Source: Spinacia oleracea | Lineage: Eukaryota > Streptophyta > Magnoliopsida > Caryophyllales > Amaranthaceae | DNA length: 64,000 nucleotides | Direction of reading: 5' to 3' | Assembly (NCBI RefSeq): GCF_020520425.1 | Contig: NC_079491.1 | Span: forward strand, 8,667,143-8,731,142 | Shown: positions 1 through 11,963 of the stretch, piece after piece | Layout of the letters: each line of letters starts with the position of its first letter | Numbering within the stretch: position 1 is the stretch's first letter | Position numbers and translations under genes: made by a program | The notes under the pieces: model-generated | What the model was told of the DNA's origin: nothing | The model's input: only the letters and a program-made list of their open reading frames with translations | Databases searched by the model: none

Positions 1-1395
1 CTAAATGGACCAGACTGGTAAATTCAGGTCGATCTGGTCCAAGAAAAGACTGGTAATCTCCTAGCACACCCAAGCAATAGGATGTTGTTTACTTATTGAG
101 CAGCACTGGCGGATTTTCCAGGGGGGCGATATGGGGCCTGGCCCTCCTTAAAGCCCAAAATATTTTAGTTTATAAAAAGCAAACACAAAAAAAGCCCAAC
201 TGTGTCACAGACCACATTAGCAAGAAGCAACCGATCAAAATGACATCAGGAGAATCTTACTCTCCAAGCGGTCCCACCACATACTTTTTCTCTTTTTTAT
301 TTGTTATTTTTTTTATACCAAGTATAATTTATGATGATGTGTCTTTGTGCATAATTTTTACAAATAGAAAATCAATTACATGTACTCGTACTCTATACTC
401 CATAGTAGCAAAATAACTTTTAAAATTTTTAATTTTCTAGTTTTGAAATTTGCTTTCTACTTTTCATTTTTAATCAAAGATTGTTGTTAAGCTTGTTAAT
501 ACTTACTCGTATTTTATTAGTAACTCAAAAATTTTAAGTACAAAATATTTTATTGATTGTTTTAAGTTGTTAACAATACGGACGTGTATTATTCTGACAC
601 TTATTGTTTTTCACAGGAACAATTTTTTATTAGAGTATATACATACATAATGAATTTCAAAATAATATTCCTATTATACGGAGTATTTTTTTTTTTTTAA
701 TCTAGTTGTATAGTTGTATTTATACTACATCTTTTTCGTGTTTAAGTTATGTTAGCTCTCGAAAGAAAAATGTTGAAGATCCGCAACTATTAAGCAGAAA
801 AAGTAATAACTTCGAGGCCAACTAGTAAATTAAAAGTCACGTTGATAGCCACACCTAATAAGTTACAGGGGTACTACAGTATTACTGTACTAGTTAAGGC
901 CGGTCTAAACTTTTTAAAGGCCCACTAAAAGTAATAAAATGATGAAGCAGTAGCATGTAGCAATATTCCAATTAAGTCTATATTACAGAGTAATCATTTT
1001 TCTACTCGCACCAAACTTACGGGTTAAATTTTAAGTTAGCTAAAGTTAATTTTTTGAAAACAAAATCACAATTTACAAGAATTATACGAAGTAGCTTTTG
1101 GTTAACCTAAAATTACAGTATTGGGTTTTGGACTATTGGGTTACCAAATTATGCCTGAACATAAAAGGCCAATTTTGGGCCCCTATAACTTTGGGCCATG
1201 TTGTTTATCATGCACCGGCTAAGGATCAGGCCTAGTACTAGTAATAATACGTAAGAGAACCATAATAGTCCATGTTTATAACTTGTTAATAACTTCCTTG
1301 TCCATAATTATTAGTCATGTTAATAGCGATAGCTAAGAAATTTGAGACGATAGTAAATAATACGTAACAAAAACCTTAATTATTGGGATGCATAC
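1..1395. other. Gene-free stretch left of the arabinofuranosidase gene
   Basis: I see no exon of the neighbouring arabinofuranosidase gene here in either strand, although its C-terminal third should lie on this side. The stretch is AT-rich. Around 103-170 and 893-930 there are GC-richer words (CACTGGCGGAT..., GGCCGGTCTAAA...) that resemble terminal motifs of non-autonomous DNA transposons elsewhere in the window (near 2013 and 47270). It may be one long transposon-filled intron or the region beyond a truncation. Confidence 0.4.
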
Positions 1396-2689
1396 CTTTG
1401 GTGCGTGAGGATCATCCCTTCTCATCTTCTCAAATAAATGAGTTAGACCAAGCATGCCCGAAATATTCGTGTATTTCTGAAAAATACAACAAATAGTATT
1501 ACATAAAAATGTATCCTTCATTTATTTTATTTTGTTAAAAAAAAAGTTGAAAAATCAAATAGTTTACGTGAAAATCATATAAATCGGCAGGGTGATCTAA
1601 GGGCCTCCATGTTGCATCACAATTTGAGATGACTTTTATATCTGGGTAGTTTTTCTTCAAGGCTTTATAGAACTTGAGGTAATTTCCTGTACAATAACAG
1701 ACAAATTAAAATAATTAATTAATCATGTAAGTAAAATTAGTAATAAAGATTATGTAGATATAAGCGCACCTATATAGTTCTTAAAGCCGCATTCCTCATT
1801 ACCAACGGCAATGTATTTCAGGTTGAATGGCTTAGGGTGTCCCAACTTTGCACGAAGGGAACCCCATGTTGTATTCGGGCTACCTCGAGCAAATTCAACG
1901 CTATCCAACATCTCCTGTTTTTCACAAAATCATTAGTAAGATAACGCTAAATAAATCATTATTGTGTAGTGTATCATTTGACTTTTATGGGTATTAACTT
2001 GTTATATCATTAGGGGCGGATCTTCATTGGGGCGGGCAGTCCAGCCGGCCCCAAATCTTGGCCCAAAATATTATTATCAAATACAATTAGAAAAATAGAC
2101 CCAATAGAATAGTCATTACCCTTGGAAATGTGGCCACTAATCTGTTGAGGCCTTACTGGTTAGGCGGCTAGTCGGCTACCACTTACGCGGGAATGTAACA
2201 AATGATGTGATGATTTTTTTGGGTGATATGGGGCCAAGAGTAAGACTCACAAGAAAATTAAACAAATGACAACAAAAAGAAAGAGCAAAGGAGGAAACTG
2301 GAATTAATGTGACAAATAAATATAGTAAAGGAATTAATGTAACAAATAAATATAGTAAAGGAATTAATGTTACAAATAAAAGTAGTAATGAAAAGTAGAC
2401 GTTGGTGTAATAATATTTCTTCATAATAAATAATAATGAATACAAGGAGAAAGAAGAATGGACCAGATATATTTGATGCTATAAAACAAGATAAAAATGT
2501 GTACATAATCCCGTTTAATCATTGGTAGGTAAATTATTCATAAAATGAAAAAGTCGATAAAATATAGTTAATATGAAGTAATTGTTGGTTTATGTATTTA
2601 AAGTTTTAAACATTACTATGTTATGCAATTAGACTAATAACTTGAAAAAGAACATGTCAAAACAAATCTTGAAAAAGAAAAGTTACATG

Positions 2690-2761
<72 letters not shown>

Positions 2762-5470
2762 AGTATGTATCAAAAATTTCCAAAGTAAAGTAACATTTTC
2801 TAATATGCCTCCTAAAGAAAATGGCTAAGTTTGTAGGACATTACCTGTACAAAAGGGCCTATCAGGCGGATATCAACTTGATCATAAAAACTAATTCCTG
2901 AAATAAGATCAAATTATAAGATCCACGCAAAACAAAACTGTGTAGCCGGCCTAGAGGCTAGAGGGTAATTGGGTAAAGATGAATAATCGAGTATTTTTAA
3001 CCTACCGTTGTTAACAACCCAAACAGGCTCAGCGTCTAGATCTTCTGCGAGCTGCGCACAAAATAAATATGATTATTAATTGAATTAAAGTATTGATTCC
3101 ATTATATTGAGAATATAACATTTTAAAATGGTAGGGAGACAGTAAATTATTCGTATAATTACCTGAAGATACTCAAGATAACCAAGTCCGTCATCACTCC
3201 AGTAGCCCCAAACATCGCCAAAATGGCCGGGCCTTTCTTCCCATGGACCGACGGTTTCCTTCCATCTAAACGCATTTCTTAGATAAGTGCCTTCAACGTA
3301 ACACCCACCTGCATTGTTATATTTAATCACACATTACCATCATTTTATTCAAATATTTGCACACATCAAATATATATATATCCAAATTAAAATAAAAATA
3401 AAAATGAACTTTAATGTGAAAAATACCAGGAAATCTAAGGAACCTCGGCTTCAAATTGAGAAGCATTTGCATCAAATCATTTCGAAAACCATGACCCTGA
3501 TCCAGGAAAAACAAATTCAATTTCAATACTAAATTATCACACAATTCTTGCTTAGGCACATAAATTTCATACACGTGCCACGTTTAACATGATTCAGGTC
3601 GAATATCGTCAAATTATTGAGTTTAAAATTAAAATTACTTCATATGGGTGAACAAAATTAATTATTTAACCTATTTTAATTATTTTAATAGATCGAACTC
3701 ATTTATTTGAATGGTTAAAAGTTTAAAACTAACCCATTAAACTTTTTAATAGGTAATACCGAACTACCAAGGTCCACCTAAAGTTAAACTCTTGTGTTTT
3801 CGACCTTAAAATAAAATATAAAAAAATGATCGAAAACTCAAAAAAAAAAATGTTATTACCTTATACGTGTTATTAGGCATAACCGATACTTGATCCAGCC
3901 AAATTGTTCCTTTTTGGGTTGTAGTAAACTGAAATCTAGCATTGTTATACGATGCTCTAGCTTGTAATGCAATCTCCAATTTTGTCCAATCCTTAAGTTT
4001 CGCAGCATCAGCCCTACAATAATAGTAAGTTAGTAACATAATACTCGTGTAGTAAGTAACTAAACTATTTCGTGTAAGGTCAATTTGAGTCGAGTCCTAT
4101 TTATGTATATACTAAAAAAATTAATTTCATGAAACTTCAATCAAAAGTTTTCCTATTAATTTTTTTTTTGGGTGCTATTTCCTATTAATTTTGTGACATC
4201 ATGTTAAAACGTTGAGCCTATATATTGGGTTAGGTACTTAGGTACATTCATACAATGGTACAAGTCAATTTTGACGGGTTTAATTAGAACATATCACCCG
4301 AAAATAACATAATGATACTTCCTCAAGAAAAATATTGTTTTCTTTTAAGTTGCAACTATTTTGTATTGGGACTTTTTTCTACTTACAACATTTTTTATTT
4401 TTAGCAACTTTATTCACTTGACTTTACCAAATCACCCGCATTCATACTCTATATTCAATATCCTATATTTTTTTCCTAATTATATTTGTAAATGGGGGTA
4501 TCAATATAATTTATTACTTATCTACGAAGTACTTGTATTGAGAAAGTTAGATTTAACATTTATAGGCTTATAGCAACTAAAATCAAACGGAGGAAGTATG
4601 TACTTACGTTACCCGCCGGAAGGAAAGAACTTGTGTGCCATCTTCAGTAACCAGTGACACAACACTGTCAAGTGGTCCGGTTGATTTAATGTAGAACACC
4701 ACTTTGTAAGTGTTTCCTTGTTCAATATTCTATACACATTAAACGTACATCAAAAACATTTATATTAAAATAAATTAACTAATTAATTGATGACATAAGA
4801 ATTGAAATAAGGTATAATTAATAAGTTAATTAATTACCATTCCCCAATAGCCGGGATTATAGATTCCAACTCCTCCAGGAGGACAAGTAGAGGGGTCACA
4901 GAGTATGTCCATCCGAAGCGCCACTGGGTTGTTTTTGAAGCACGAAGACATCTCTGTTACTATTGATATTGCTTCTTCGTCTCCAATTGCACCCCATGGA
5001 TTAATCATCGACGGTGCATGTCGACCTCCAGCTTCGAATCCTATTGAAATTAACACCCATTCATCATGTCATTACTTGTACTCGATCCGTAAAATAATTA
5101 AATGACAATGTTAGAGGAAGTAATCAAGTACCGAGTTACCGAGTTACTGAGTTACTGACCTCTATTACTCACAAGCTCCGCCCACAAACCACCAGCCCCA
5201 GCATGATTTATCTCCTGATTAATTATGATACAAATTAACATCACATAATTTGACAATATTGTATAACATTAATTAAGTCGATTACGTACATAATTATACA
5301 TGCATATACGTACGTACCTCAAAAAATATGCCCAAAAATGTAGGAGGTATTTGTCGTGGTTCCGAAATATCAACGGCAATGGACGTTGATGGATGATCGT
5401 TAGCCGAGCCGCAAACTCGGATCACCATTAAGATTCCGAGTAAAAGAAAAAATGTAGACGAAGAAGCCAT
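1396..5470 (-). CDS. Alpha-L-arabinofuranosidase (GH51), 5' two thirds, 12 exons
   Basis: Secreted glycoside hydrolase that removes terminal arabinofuranosyl residues from cell-wall arabinans and arabinoxylans. Exons on the minus strand, high to low: 5470-5318, 5214-5160, 5040-4838, 4729-4608, 4013-3860, 3496-3427, 3308-3163, 3051-3006, 2897-2845, 1914-1770, 1686-1568 and 1476-1396, all with GT/AG borders and compatible phases. They encode about 449 residues; plant family members are usually near 650-680. The start MASSSTFFLLLGILMVIRV opens a signal peptide. Family landmarks are EINHAGAGGLWAELVSNRG, RFPGGCYVEG and VGNEECG, the last holding the acid/base Glu pair. The final visible exon ends at a good donor (AAG|GTATGC), but the SEY nucleophile segment and C-terminal domain are not found in 1-1395. 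Either a long intron carries the gene past the window edge or the gene is truncated. The intron between 1914 and 2845 holds transposon-like sequence, a 30-bp tandem repeat and a TA microsatellite. Which Arabidopsis paralogue (ASD1 or ASD2) it matches cannot be told. Confidence 0.9.
2301..2390. repeat. 30-bp tandem repeat, three copies, inside an intron
   Basis: The unit beginning GAATTAATGT occurs at 2301, 2331 and 2361 with only a few changes. It lies in the arabinofuranosidase intron next to transposon-like sequence starting near 2013. Confidence 0.85.
2695..2756. repeat. TA dinucleotide microsatellite
   Basis: About 30 uninterrupted TA units in the same arabinofuranosidase intron. The length is likely polymorphic. 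Confidence 0.95.
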
Positions 5471-5621
5471 GGGAGCTGAGTGTTAGAAAAAAGAGAGAAA
5501 GAGAAGACTTAACAGAGAAAGAGAAGACTTAAGAGAGAAAGAGGTAGAGGAGATCGAGGAGAGAAGAGTAGAGAGAAGTTTGTAGTAATGTGGAGTAGTA
5601 ATAAGGAGAACGAAATGCGTG

Positions 5622-5630
5622 AATTTATAG
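5622..5630 (-). promoter_or_regulatory. TATA box of the arabinofuranosidase gene
   Basis: The minus strand reads CTATAAATTC about 155 bases upstream of the start codon at 5470. Between them lies a CT-rich leader on the coding strand with an imperfectly repeated block of about 20 bases (AGAAAGAGAAGACTTAA on the + strand, near 5500 and 5520), typical of a plant 5' UTR. Position and sequence fit a core promoter. The transcription start is inferred, not seen. Confidence 0.6.
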
Positions 5631-5649
5631 GGCAGTTGATTTAAGAGTA

Positions 5650-6190
5650 GATGATGTTTTCGTGGATTGATCATGTATTCATGTAGTTTTATCTTTTCAT
5701 AAACGCAGTTGGAATAAATGTGATAATTAAAGTCGCATAAATTGCCGCTTTTACAAAAATATAGAACTCATCTAATTAAAGTATAAGCATTTCTGAAAAT
5801 TAAAGTATCCAGTTCAGCAAGCAATAACACTTCATCTAATCTAGGCATCTAGCTATGAATCAGTTGCTAAAATTAGAACCAATAATTGTTGAAAATATTT
5901 CCACAATGGTAAAATCGGGCCCACTACTAACATAAATATGATAGGTTTAGAATCAAAATATAATGAAGAAATTGACAGAGATCCACTTAAACGTCTCTTA
6001 ATTATAGAGAGGTAAAATTATTAATGGAAATATTTTGAATCTTATTCTATTTCTTGATACTCATACACATCATTTTTTTTATTTGTGCTATTAACTCATA
6101 CTGATACATCATTCATTTATTTGTGCCATTAACTCATACTCATACATGGTAAAGTTTTGAATCAATTAACATTTAAGTTAAGTACATATG
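5650..6190. repeat. Duplicated 5' flank of the arabinofuranosidase gene
   Basis: 5650-5990 is about 85-90 percent similar by eye to 13655-13995, including the shared string TTAGAACCAATAATTGTTG and the words around GACAGAGATCCACTTAAA. 6000-6130 resembles 13005-13100 and, in reverse, 62880-62930. The proximal promoter of the gene therefore has a second copy 8 kb away without a gene attached. Confidence 0.75.
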
Positions 6191-6195
6191 GTAGA

Positions 6196-6480
6196 CCTGG
6201 TAAAACTGACCCGGATCCGAAAAACTGACCCGATTGACCCGATCTGTAATCCGAAATTGATCCGAAGCAACGACCCGAAATTAACCCGAAAACCGAATAG
6301 ACCTGACCCGAAACCGAAACCGACCCGGAAGATATTTGACCTGAAATGACCCGATACTCGAACGACCCGAACCGATCTTCACCCGAAACCGAATTAACCC
6401 GAGCCGAAAATAACTGTAAAGTTTAAATCAACCCGAACCGATCCGAACCGAAAATCTAAAATCAATTCGAACCGAAAAAC
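6196..6480. repeat. Degenerate ACCCGAAA-type minisatellite
   Basis: Words such as GACCCGAAA, AACCGAA and GACCCGAT recur dozens of times with irregular spacing. It has no reading frame of interest. A (TTA)n run follows at 6566-6606. Confidence 0.8.
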
Positions 6481-6562
6481 AACTAAAATTTACCAATTAG
6501 TTTAAATATAAGTTTTTTTAGCTTTTCATATTATAATTATTTAATTATAATTATTACTATTA

Positions 6563-6565
<3 letters not shown>

Positions 6566-6606
<41 letters not shown>
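6566..6606. repeat. TTA microsatellite
   Basis: About 13 consecutive TTA units immediately after the ACCCGAAA-type minisatellite. Confidence 0.9.
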
Positions 6607-6609
<3 letters not shown>

Positions 6610-6637
6610 AACTTAAAAAGCTAATTAAAAATGGCAA

Positions 6638-6900
6638 TTTTTGTGTAAGACCGCCTTACCAAAAAGACCACTTTAATTGCTTAACTAATTGGTTCCATTG
6701 TTTAACTAATTAGTTTCAATACTTAACTATGTTAGTTTCAGTGTTTAACTAATTAGTTCTAGTGTTTAACTAATTAGTTCTAGTGTTTAACTAATTAGTT
6801 TCAGTGCTTAACTAATTGATTTCAATGCTTAACTAATTGGTTTCATTGCTCAACTTATATGACACTAAGGTGGTCTTTCGTATAAGACCGCCTTATATAA
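6638..6900. mobile_element. MITE with a 20-bp internal tandem repeat
   Basis: The ends carry mirrored words (GTAAGACCGCCTTAC near 6648 and TAAGACCGCCTTAT near 6881), each followed inward by AAGACCAC or its complement. This gives short imperfect terminal inverted repeats. Between them (about 6678-6850) a unit of roughly 20 bases built on TTAACTAATTAGTTTCA repeats about nine times. It has no coding capacity. The flanking duplication is unclear, so the superfamily is not assigned. Confidence 0.65.
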
Positions 6901-7048
6901 AAGTTTGACTATTAAAAATGTCTCTAGTTCATTTATTTAAAAATATACGGAGTATCTATTTTTGTGAAAAATATTTACTCCGTATATGCTTATTTTTAAA
7001 ATATGCCTATTCTCCCTATAAAAAATGTAAATGAGATGCATAGAATAT

Positions 7049-8234
7049 GGGGACTTTTAATTGACGCCCGCATTAGCTAAAAATGCCCGTATTTCTAATG
7101 TGTAAAAGTACCTATTTTCCCTTTAAATTAAATTCACCCCTCCCTCTTCATCTCTCCTAACCTTTGCTCTACACTTCCAGCCAAACTCCATCATCTCCCA
7201 CCACCACCCAAAATATCCCGACGTGCTCATTTTTGCGCCACCACAAAACTAAAACATTTCTAAAAAATTTAACTGTTAGAATAATATATTGTGTATATTA
7301 GGCAGTTACGTTAGCTATGTTAGCAATATTGGTGATCCTTGTATATTTGGAATGTGCATAATTAGAGCATAATTAGTGCATCAATCATAGCATAATACCA
7401 GCTGTATTGCTTGTACAGTAGTATACTAATGGAATAATGAAGGAAAACTTCCTCATTTATAAACTAATTAATTAACATTTTTAACGTAAGATAAACAAAT
7501 CTATGTAAACAAATTTACATATCAACGGAATTAATGTAAAATATATAATATAACATTGCTAAGATAAACAAATCTATGTAATTACATAAGTAAGAATGAA
7601 AAAAAAAAATCAAAACCAGTAGCGCACACAATTTGCGCGGGCCACGCGGTGGTGGCGCACATAATTTGCGCCAGCGACATGGATGTACCCGCAGATCTTG
7701 TGCGCCACCTTTCTGTCCCCTGCACAAGATCTGTGCGCCACCGGCGTGTGGCCCGCGCAAATTGTGTGCGATACCGACTTCTCATTTAAATAAAATAAAA
7801 CGATTTTCCTAACCTCCGATGATGGCGGATGAGAATGCTCTGTCAATGGTGATGGTGATTTTAACGATGGTTGGCTTCGGCTTGCAAATAGTACGGTCTT
7901 TCTCTTCTTCAACAATAATGGTGGAGCAAAAGTTTCATGGTGGGGCAGAAACTATTATTGGTTGCGGGATTTATGGTGATGTGTGGCGGGAGCTAATGGT
8001 GGGGTGAAGAGAAGGAGGAGTAACGGTAAGGGTGTCTCAAACCTCCAAATGAAGGTATGGAGGAGCAATGGTGGTGGTGTGAAGGAAAGAAGATGGTGGC
8101 TGGCCGGAGGTGGGAGGGGGTGAACGTTGGGTGAAAATGGAGGGAGGGGATACATATTTACAAGGGTAAAAAGGTACTTTCACGTTAAAAATGCGGGCGA
8201 TTTTAACGTATGCGAGCGTCGAATAGCGATACAC
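7049..8234. mobile_element. Mutator-like element with long terminal inverted repeats
   Basis: About 95-base imperfect inverted repeats face each other: 7049-7145, and 8140-8234 on the other strand. Shared words include CGCCCGCATT, AAAGTACCT and CCCCTCCCTC. TAGAATAT flanks both sides (7041-7048 and 8235-8242), an 8-bp duplication, or 9 bp with one mismatch. The inverted paralogue at 63040-63062 has the uninterrupted target, which confirms the borders. Inside are a palindrome (7622-7771) and, at about 7269-7475, an AT-rich segment starting TGTTAGAATA that may be an LTR remnant. No transposase is present. Confidence 0.8.
7622..7771. repeat. GC-rich palindrome inside the MULE
   Basis: The outer arms (GCACACAATTTGCGCGGGCC and its complement) are almost perfect over about 25 bases. 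Inner copies of GTGCGCCACC and AGATCTTGTGC also face each other. The block is far richer in GC than its surroundings and could fold into a long hairpin. Small open frames here are by-products of base composition. Confidence 0.7.
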
Positions 8235-9924
8235 TAGAATATTAGAATAATAGTCATATACATATCACTACAAGAATTGGTAGCAAATAGGGCGATTTAT
8301 TCCACAAAAAAAGGGCAATTACAAAGTCGTCCTAGTAGAACAAATCAAATAGGACAAACGCACGTCGCCTCCTTTGATAATAACAAAGAGGGCAAAATTT
8401 CGTCTTTGTCTTCTTTGATGTTAATAAAAGGGCGTTATTTTTATTTTCGCCCTGTTTGATCAATTTATTAAAAAAAGTAAAAAATAAAATGCCAAACTCC
8501 TTTGAAACTTCAGCGCTTAGGAACCAGTTACTATTCTTTCCGTCCTCCCCAAATTCTCTTTCTAAGAAATCCCAAAATGAAACCCCTCCCAATCTTCAAT
8601 TTAGCTTTCTCTCTCCCTAAATTTTCAATTTAACTTCTCTTCTCCCTTTCTCTCCCCTAAATCTTCAATTTAGTTTTTCTCTCTCTCCATCTTCAATTTC
8701 GCTAACCCTAATTTTATGTGTTTTGGTTGAAATTTGGTTGTGTTCGTCTGAAATTTGGTTGAATTCGCTGAAATTTGCTCGAGTTCGCCTGAAATTTGGT
8801 CCAATCGCACGTATTTGCTCATATCTGAAGCTCCTCCGAAGTCCGTGTGGTATGGTATTTGCTCAACTTCTTCTTCTCTTTGCGTATTTTTTGTGTGAGC
8901 TGGTATTTGAATTTTGAACCTAAGTGACGAATTAGGAGATATACAAGCAAATTACTGGTTTCATATAGTTTTTTTTCTAGTTCATCATTATTTGTCCAGT
9001 TCTCTGTTTTATTGCGTTTTTTTTTTGTTGTAGTTTGGACGATTTGGCCATCTTTTTTGCTGTTTTGTATGATTTAGGTTTGACCTTAATGTTTGTTTTT
9101 ATTTGATTTTATTGAGATTATCTGAATTTTGTTGATGGATATTTGATTATGAATTTTTTAGCAGATTTGATTATGATTGTTTTGGATGATATAAGTCTGG
9201 TTTTAGTTTGAACAAGCTTTTGTAATCTAAATATTAGCCTTAGATGTTTACAGTTGATAAAATTAGGTGAATGTACTCTATTGAGCTTCTCAACATGGTA
9301 CAAAATTGTTGGATTTCTAGGTTTAATATTCTTTTCTATGTAAATGTAGCAGTAGTTATTTCTTTTTTGTATATCAAGTTTCGTGAGTAGTACTTGTGAT
9401 AGTGGCACTACCATTAAACAAGCTGACTGGAGTTAGTGACAAGAGCTTGCTGTTTGGTTAGATGTGTAATTGGTTGGCTAACTTTGGTTCTAGACAATAT
9501 AAATTTTGTACCTTCTCTGTTATATTCTGCGTTGACCAAGTACTTGGCAGGGGTTTTGATGTTCTCGTGTGCTCTTTGAGAAATAGGAATAACACACTAA
9601 AGTCTAATTTGCGCGCATGTTGATTCCTTGTTGTTGAAATCCAAAGTACAACACACTAATAAAGGATGTCCTGGTAGTTATTTGATTTTTTCTTAGTACA
9701 AATGTTACATGATTGAAGTTCATATATGTCCTCATTTCAAAGTTCAATCAACTTATGATGACTTTAGGAATGCAACTAACTCTGTATCATATAAAAGCAT
9801 CTCATATCTTTAATTAGGATGGCAGAAATATTAAGTATTCTTCTTTTAGCACCTGTGATTATTCAGTTATTAGAAGTTATCTTTCATCTTCTGATTGTTG
9901 GTACTCATGCTATACTTGGTGCAG

Positions 9925-10456
9925 AATGGTGCTGACCCGTATCTTGGTTTACATGGAGAAAAACCTTTGATTGTTGTTGTACATGAAGCCAATATAGAGA
10001 ATATCAAATGATTGCTTAAAGCTGGAGCTAATCCTAATGCTACTAATTTTGTGAGTGAAAGATAACATTTACACGCTTTTAAGTGTTTTGGCCTTAAACT
10101 GTACTCCTGCTAAGAAGATTAACTTGCTTTCATTCTTATATACCCTTTTACTGTGTCTTCTATTTCAGTCTGAACTTACACCAATTGAAATTGCGGCTAT
10201 GGAAAATAATCTTGCAGTTGTAAACACCCTCTTTGATGCATAACCTATATTGTACCCTTTTTATAATCTCAAAACCAAAAACACAAAAACTACTTATGTT
10301 AGTTCGTGTGGTTGCATTTGATCCTTGATTATTGCCACATTTCATAACTTGCAGCGGGAACTTAAAGCTGAGACAAAATTCCTAGAAGAAAAAGAAAATG
10401 GAGCACAAGCCATCAGAACAAATGATTACATGACTGCAGTCTATTCTGAATCCTAG
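9925..10456 (+). pseudogene. Ankyrin repeat / TPR protein fragment captured by CACTA
   Basis: Three exon-like blocks have splice-like borders. Block 1 (about 9925-10050) reads NGADPYLGLHGEKPL... and LLKAGANPNATNF, the ankyrin consensus, and ends at GTGAGT. An in-frame TGA interrupts it just before LLKAG. Block 2 (about 10170-10243) reads SELTPIEIAAMENNLAVV, again ankyrin. Block 3 (about 10355-10456) reads RELKAETKFLEEKENGAQAI and then NDYMTAVY, resembling the first helix pair of a TPR unit. Together they suggest a plant ankyrin protein with a C-terminal TPR domain. Stops and missing exons make it a remnant. Confidence 0.7.
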
Positions 10457-11041
10457 TATATCCAAGTCTATTGTCTAGTAGTTTATATAAAAATTCAATC
10501 AGTTCTGATCATTTTGAATTAGGTCTAACCCAGTCTGTGGTTTCTGCTGGGAACTGCTGCTAATAAGTTACCTGTTCATGTTATGTGCAATGGCGTTTTA
10601 TATGATTATCTTTTGGGGTTTAAGAACTTTTCTCATCCCTGTCTTGCACATATCTGTCTAAGTGTAATCTCTAAACTCTGCTTGACCTAAAACAAATTAC
10701 TCCGAGAGTCTTTAGTTGTAAGTACGTTTCTGAAATCTGTAGGCTTAAAGAAAAAGTACCCGGGTTGTCAACAATTTTTAGAAGCTAAGACAAGCAGACT
10801 GTCAAATTGAGTTCTAATAATATATAATGTACTTAGGAATGGAAACAATTTTACATTACACCTTCCGTAGTATCTCATTGACGTAAAACAGTAAAGTCCA
10901 AGTTAAATGAAGGATACTTGTGTATTCTTGAACCACCACACTTTGATACTCTGATTAGCGGTTGCCTTTTTGGTTTTGTTATTAGAATCTGTAAACTAAC
11001 CACATTCTGTGGAGCTTCTGATATTGATTTTGATTTTGCAG

Positions 11042-11125
11042 GAGAAAGAACAATCAATCTAGACACTCAATCGTCATTATCGCAACTAGACTCTACCACT
11101 CAACAACCTAAGAAAAAAAGACAAG
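11042..11125 (+). pseudogene. Unidentified exon in the CACTA element
   Basis: An open 84-base block with acceptor TTTTGCAG and donor AAG|GTATAT codes ERTINLDTQSSLSQLDSTTQ followed by a lysine/arginine-rich tail (PKKKRQ). The basic tail could be a nuclear signal. I cannot name the family. It may belong to the ankyrin gene or be a separate capture. Confidence 0.35.
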
Positions 11126-11828
11126 GTATATTAGTATATTGTTCTCAATCATCAATATTTTGTTATCTTGTGAAGCTATACTGCTTATTGAATTACTCTC
11201 ATGTTTGGGATTTTTTTTGTTCTTGCTGGTAAGAAATCCTGATAAATAGAAGTTTTAAGATGATTTACGAGTGATTGTACGACGAAGGATTTGTCAAAGT
11301 CAGTTGGGTTTTGGGGGTAGGTTTAGCGGGGGTACTGGAGGTAGGAATTGGGAGGTTTTATCTGCTAACCCGGTTGCTTAAGGTCACCAGAAGTACACCC
11401 TCATAATTGGATTATTGTTGATGCATTTAGAAGTTAACGTAACTAAGGAGGAAGACATATAGAATGACACCAATATGTATGTTCATGTGATTCTCTGAAA
11501 TCAATTTCATTCTGTTTGAGATATTTTCATGGTCAGGTCTAGTTTTCTTTGAAGCCAACTTGAAAATTATGTTTTGTACATATTAGATGCATTTTTCTTG
11601 ATGCAGAGGTATATAATTCGACATTCAGTAGACTGAAATATCTCCACTGTGGGTTGTTGTTCTAACGAGCCTACCATGTTGATTCTCCAGTGTAAAAGAA
11701 GTGCAGTTTTCAGAGGCTGTAAAATATTATATGTTATAACATAATAGCTGCTACCTTTACGCACCAATTGATTCTAAAGAAAAATGGAGTAAAAACGGTG
11801 AACTAATCTTCTTTGATGTCATTTGCAG

Positions 11829-11963
11829 GGATACCTTGATCCCGAGTACTTTTGACCCGCAAGTTGACAGATAAAAGTGATGTTTACAGCCTTGGAGTTG
11901 TCTTTCTAGAACTTTTGACAGGGATGCATCCAATTCAACACGGAAAAAATATTGTTCGAGAGG
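11829..11963 (+). pseudogene. LRR receptor-like kinase exon fragment captured by CACTA
   Basis: Preceded by an acceptor (TTTGCAG), it reads GYLDPEYF and then, after a one-base deletion that shifts the frame, [21 protein letters not shown] and [14 protein letters not shown]. This is kinase subdomains VIII-IX of the plant LRR receptor kinase group that has GKNIVREV after the DVYSLGVV motif. Only this piece is present and the frameshift abolishes coding. Confidence 0.8.

Noticed and set aside
96-416. 106-codon frame at the left edge
   Set aside because: No recognisable domain, in transposon-like AT-rich sequence, no splice or codon signal to support it.
2696-2756. TA run as an origin or promoter
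   Set aside because: A plain dinucleotide microsatellite in an intron.
7269-7480. Possible solo Copia LTR (TGTTAGAATA...AACA) inside the first MULE
   Set aside because: The TG...CA ends are weak and I found no convincing 5-bp duplication, so it is mentioned only in the MULE entry.
7515-8234. Open frames of 60-101 codons on both strands
   Set aside because: They lie in the palindrome and inverted-repeat arms of a MULE; mirrored arms produce mirrored frames.
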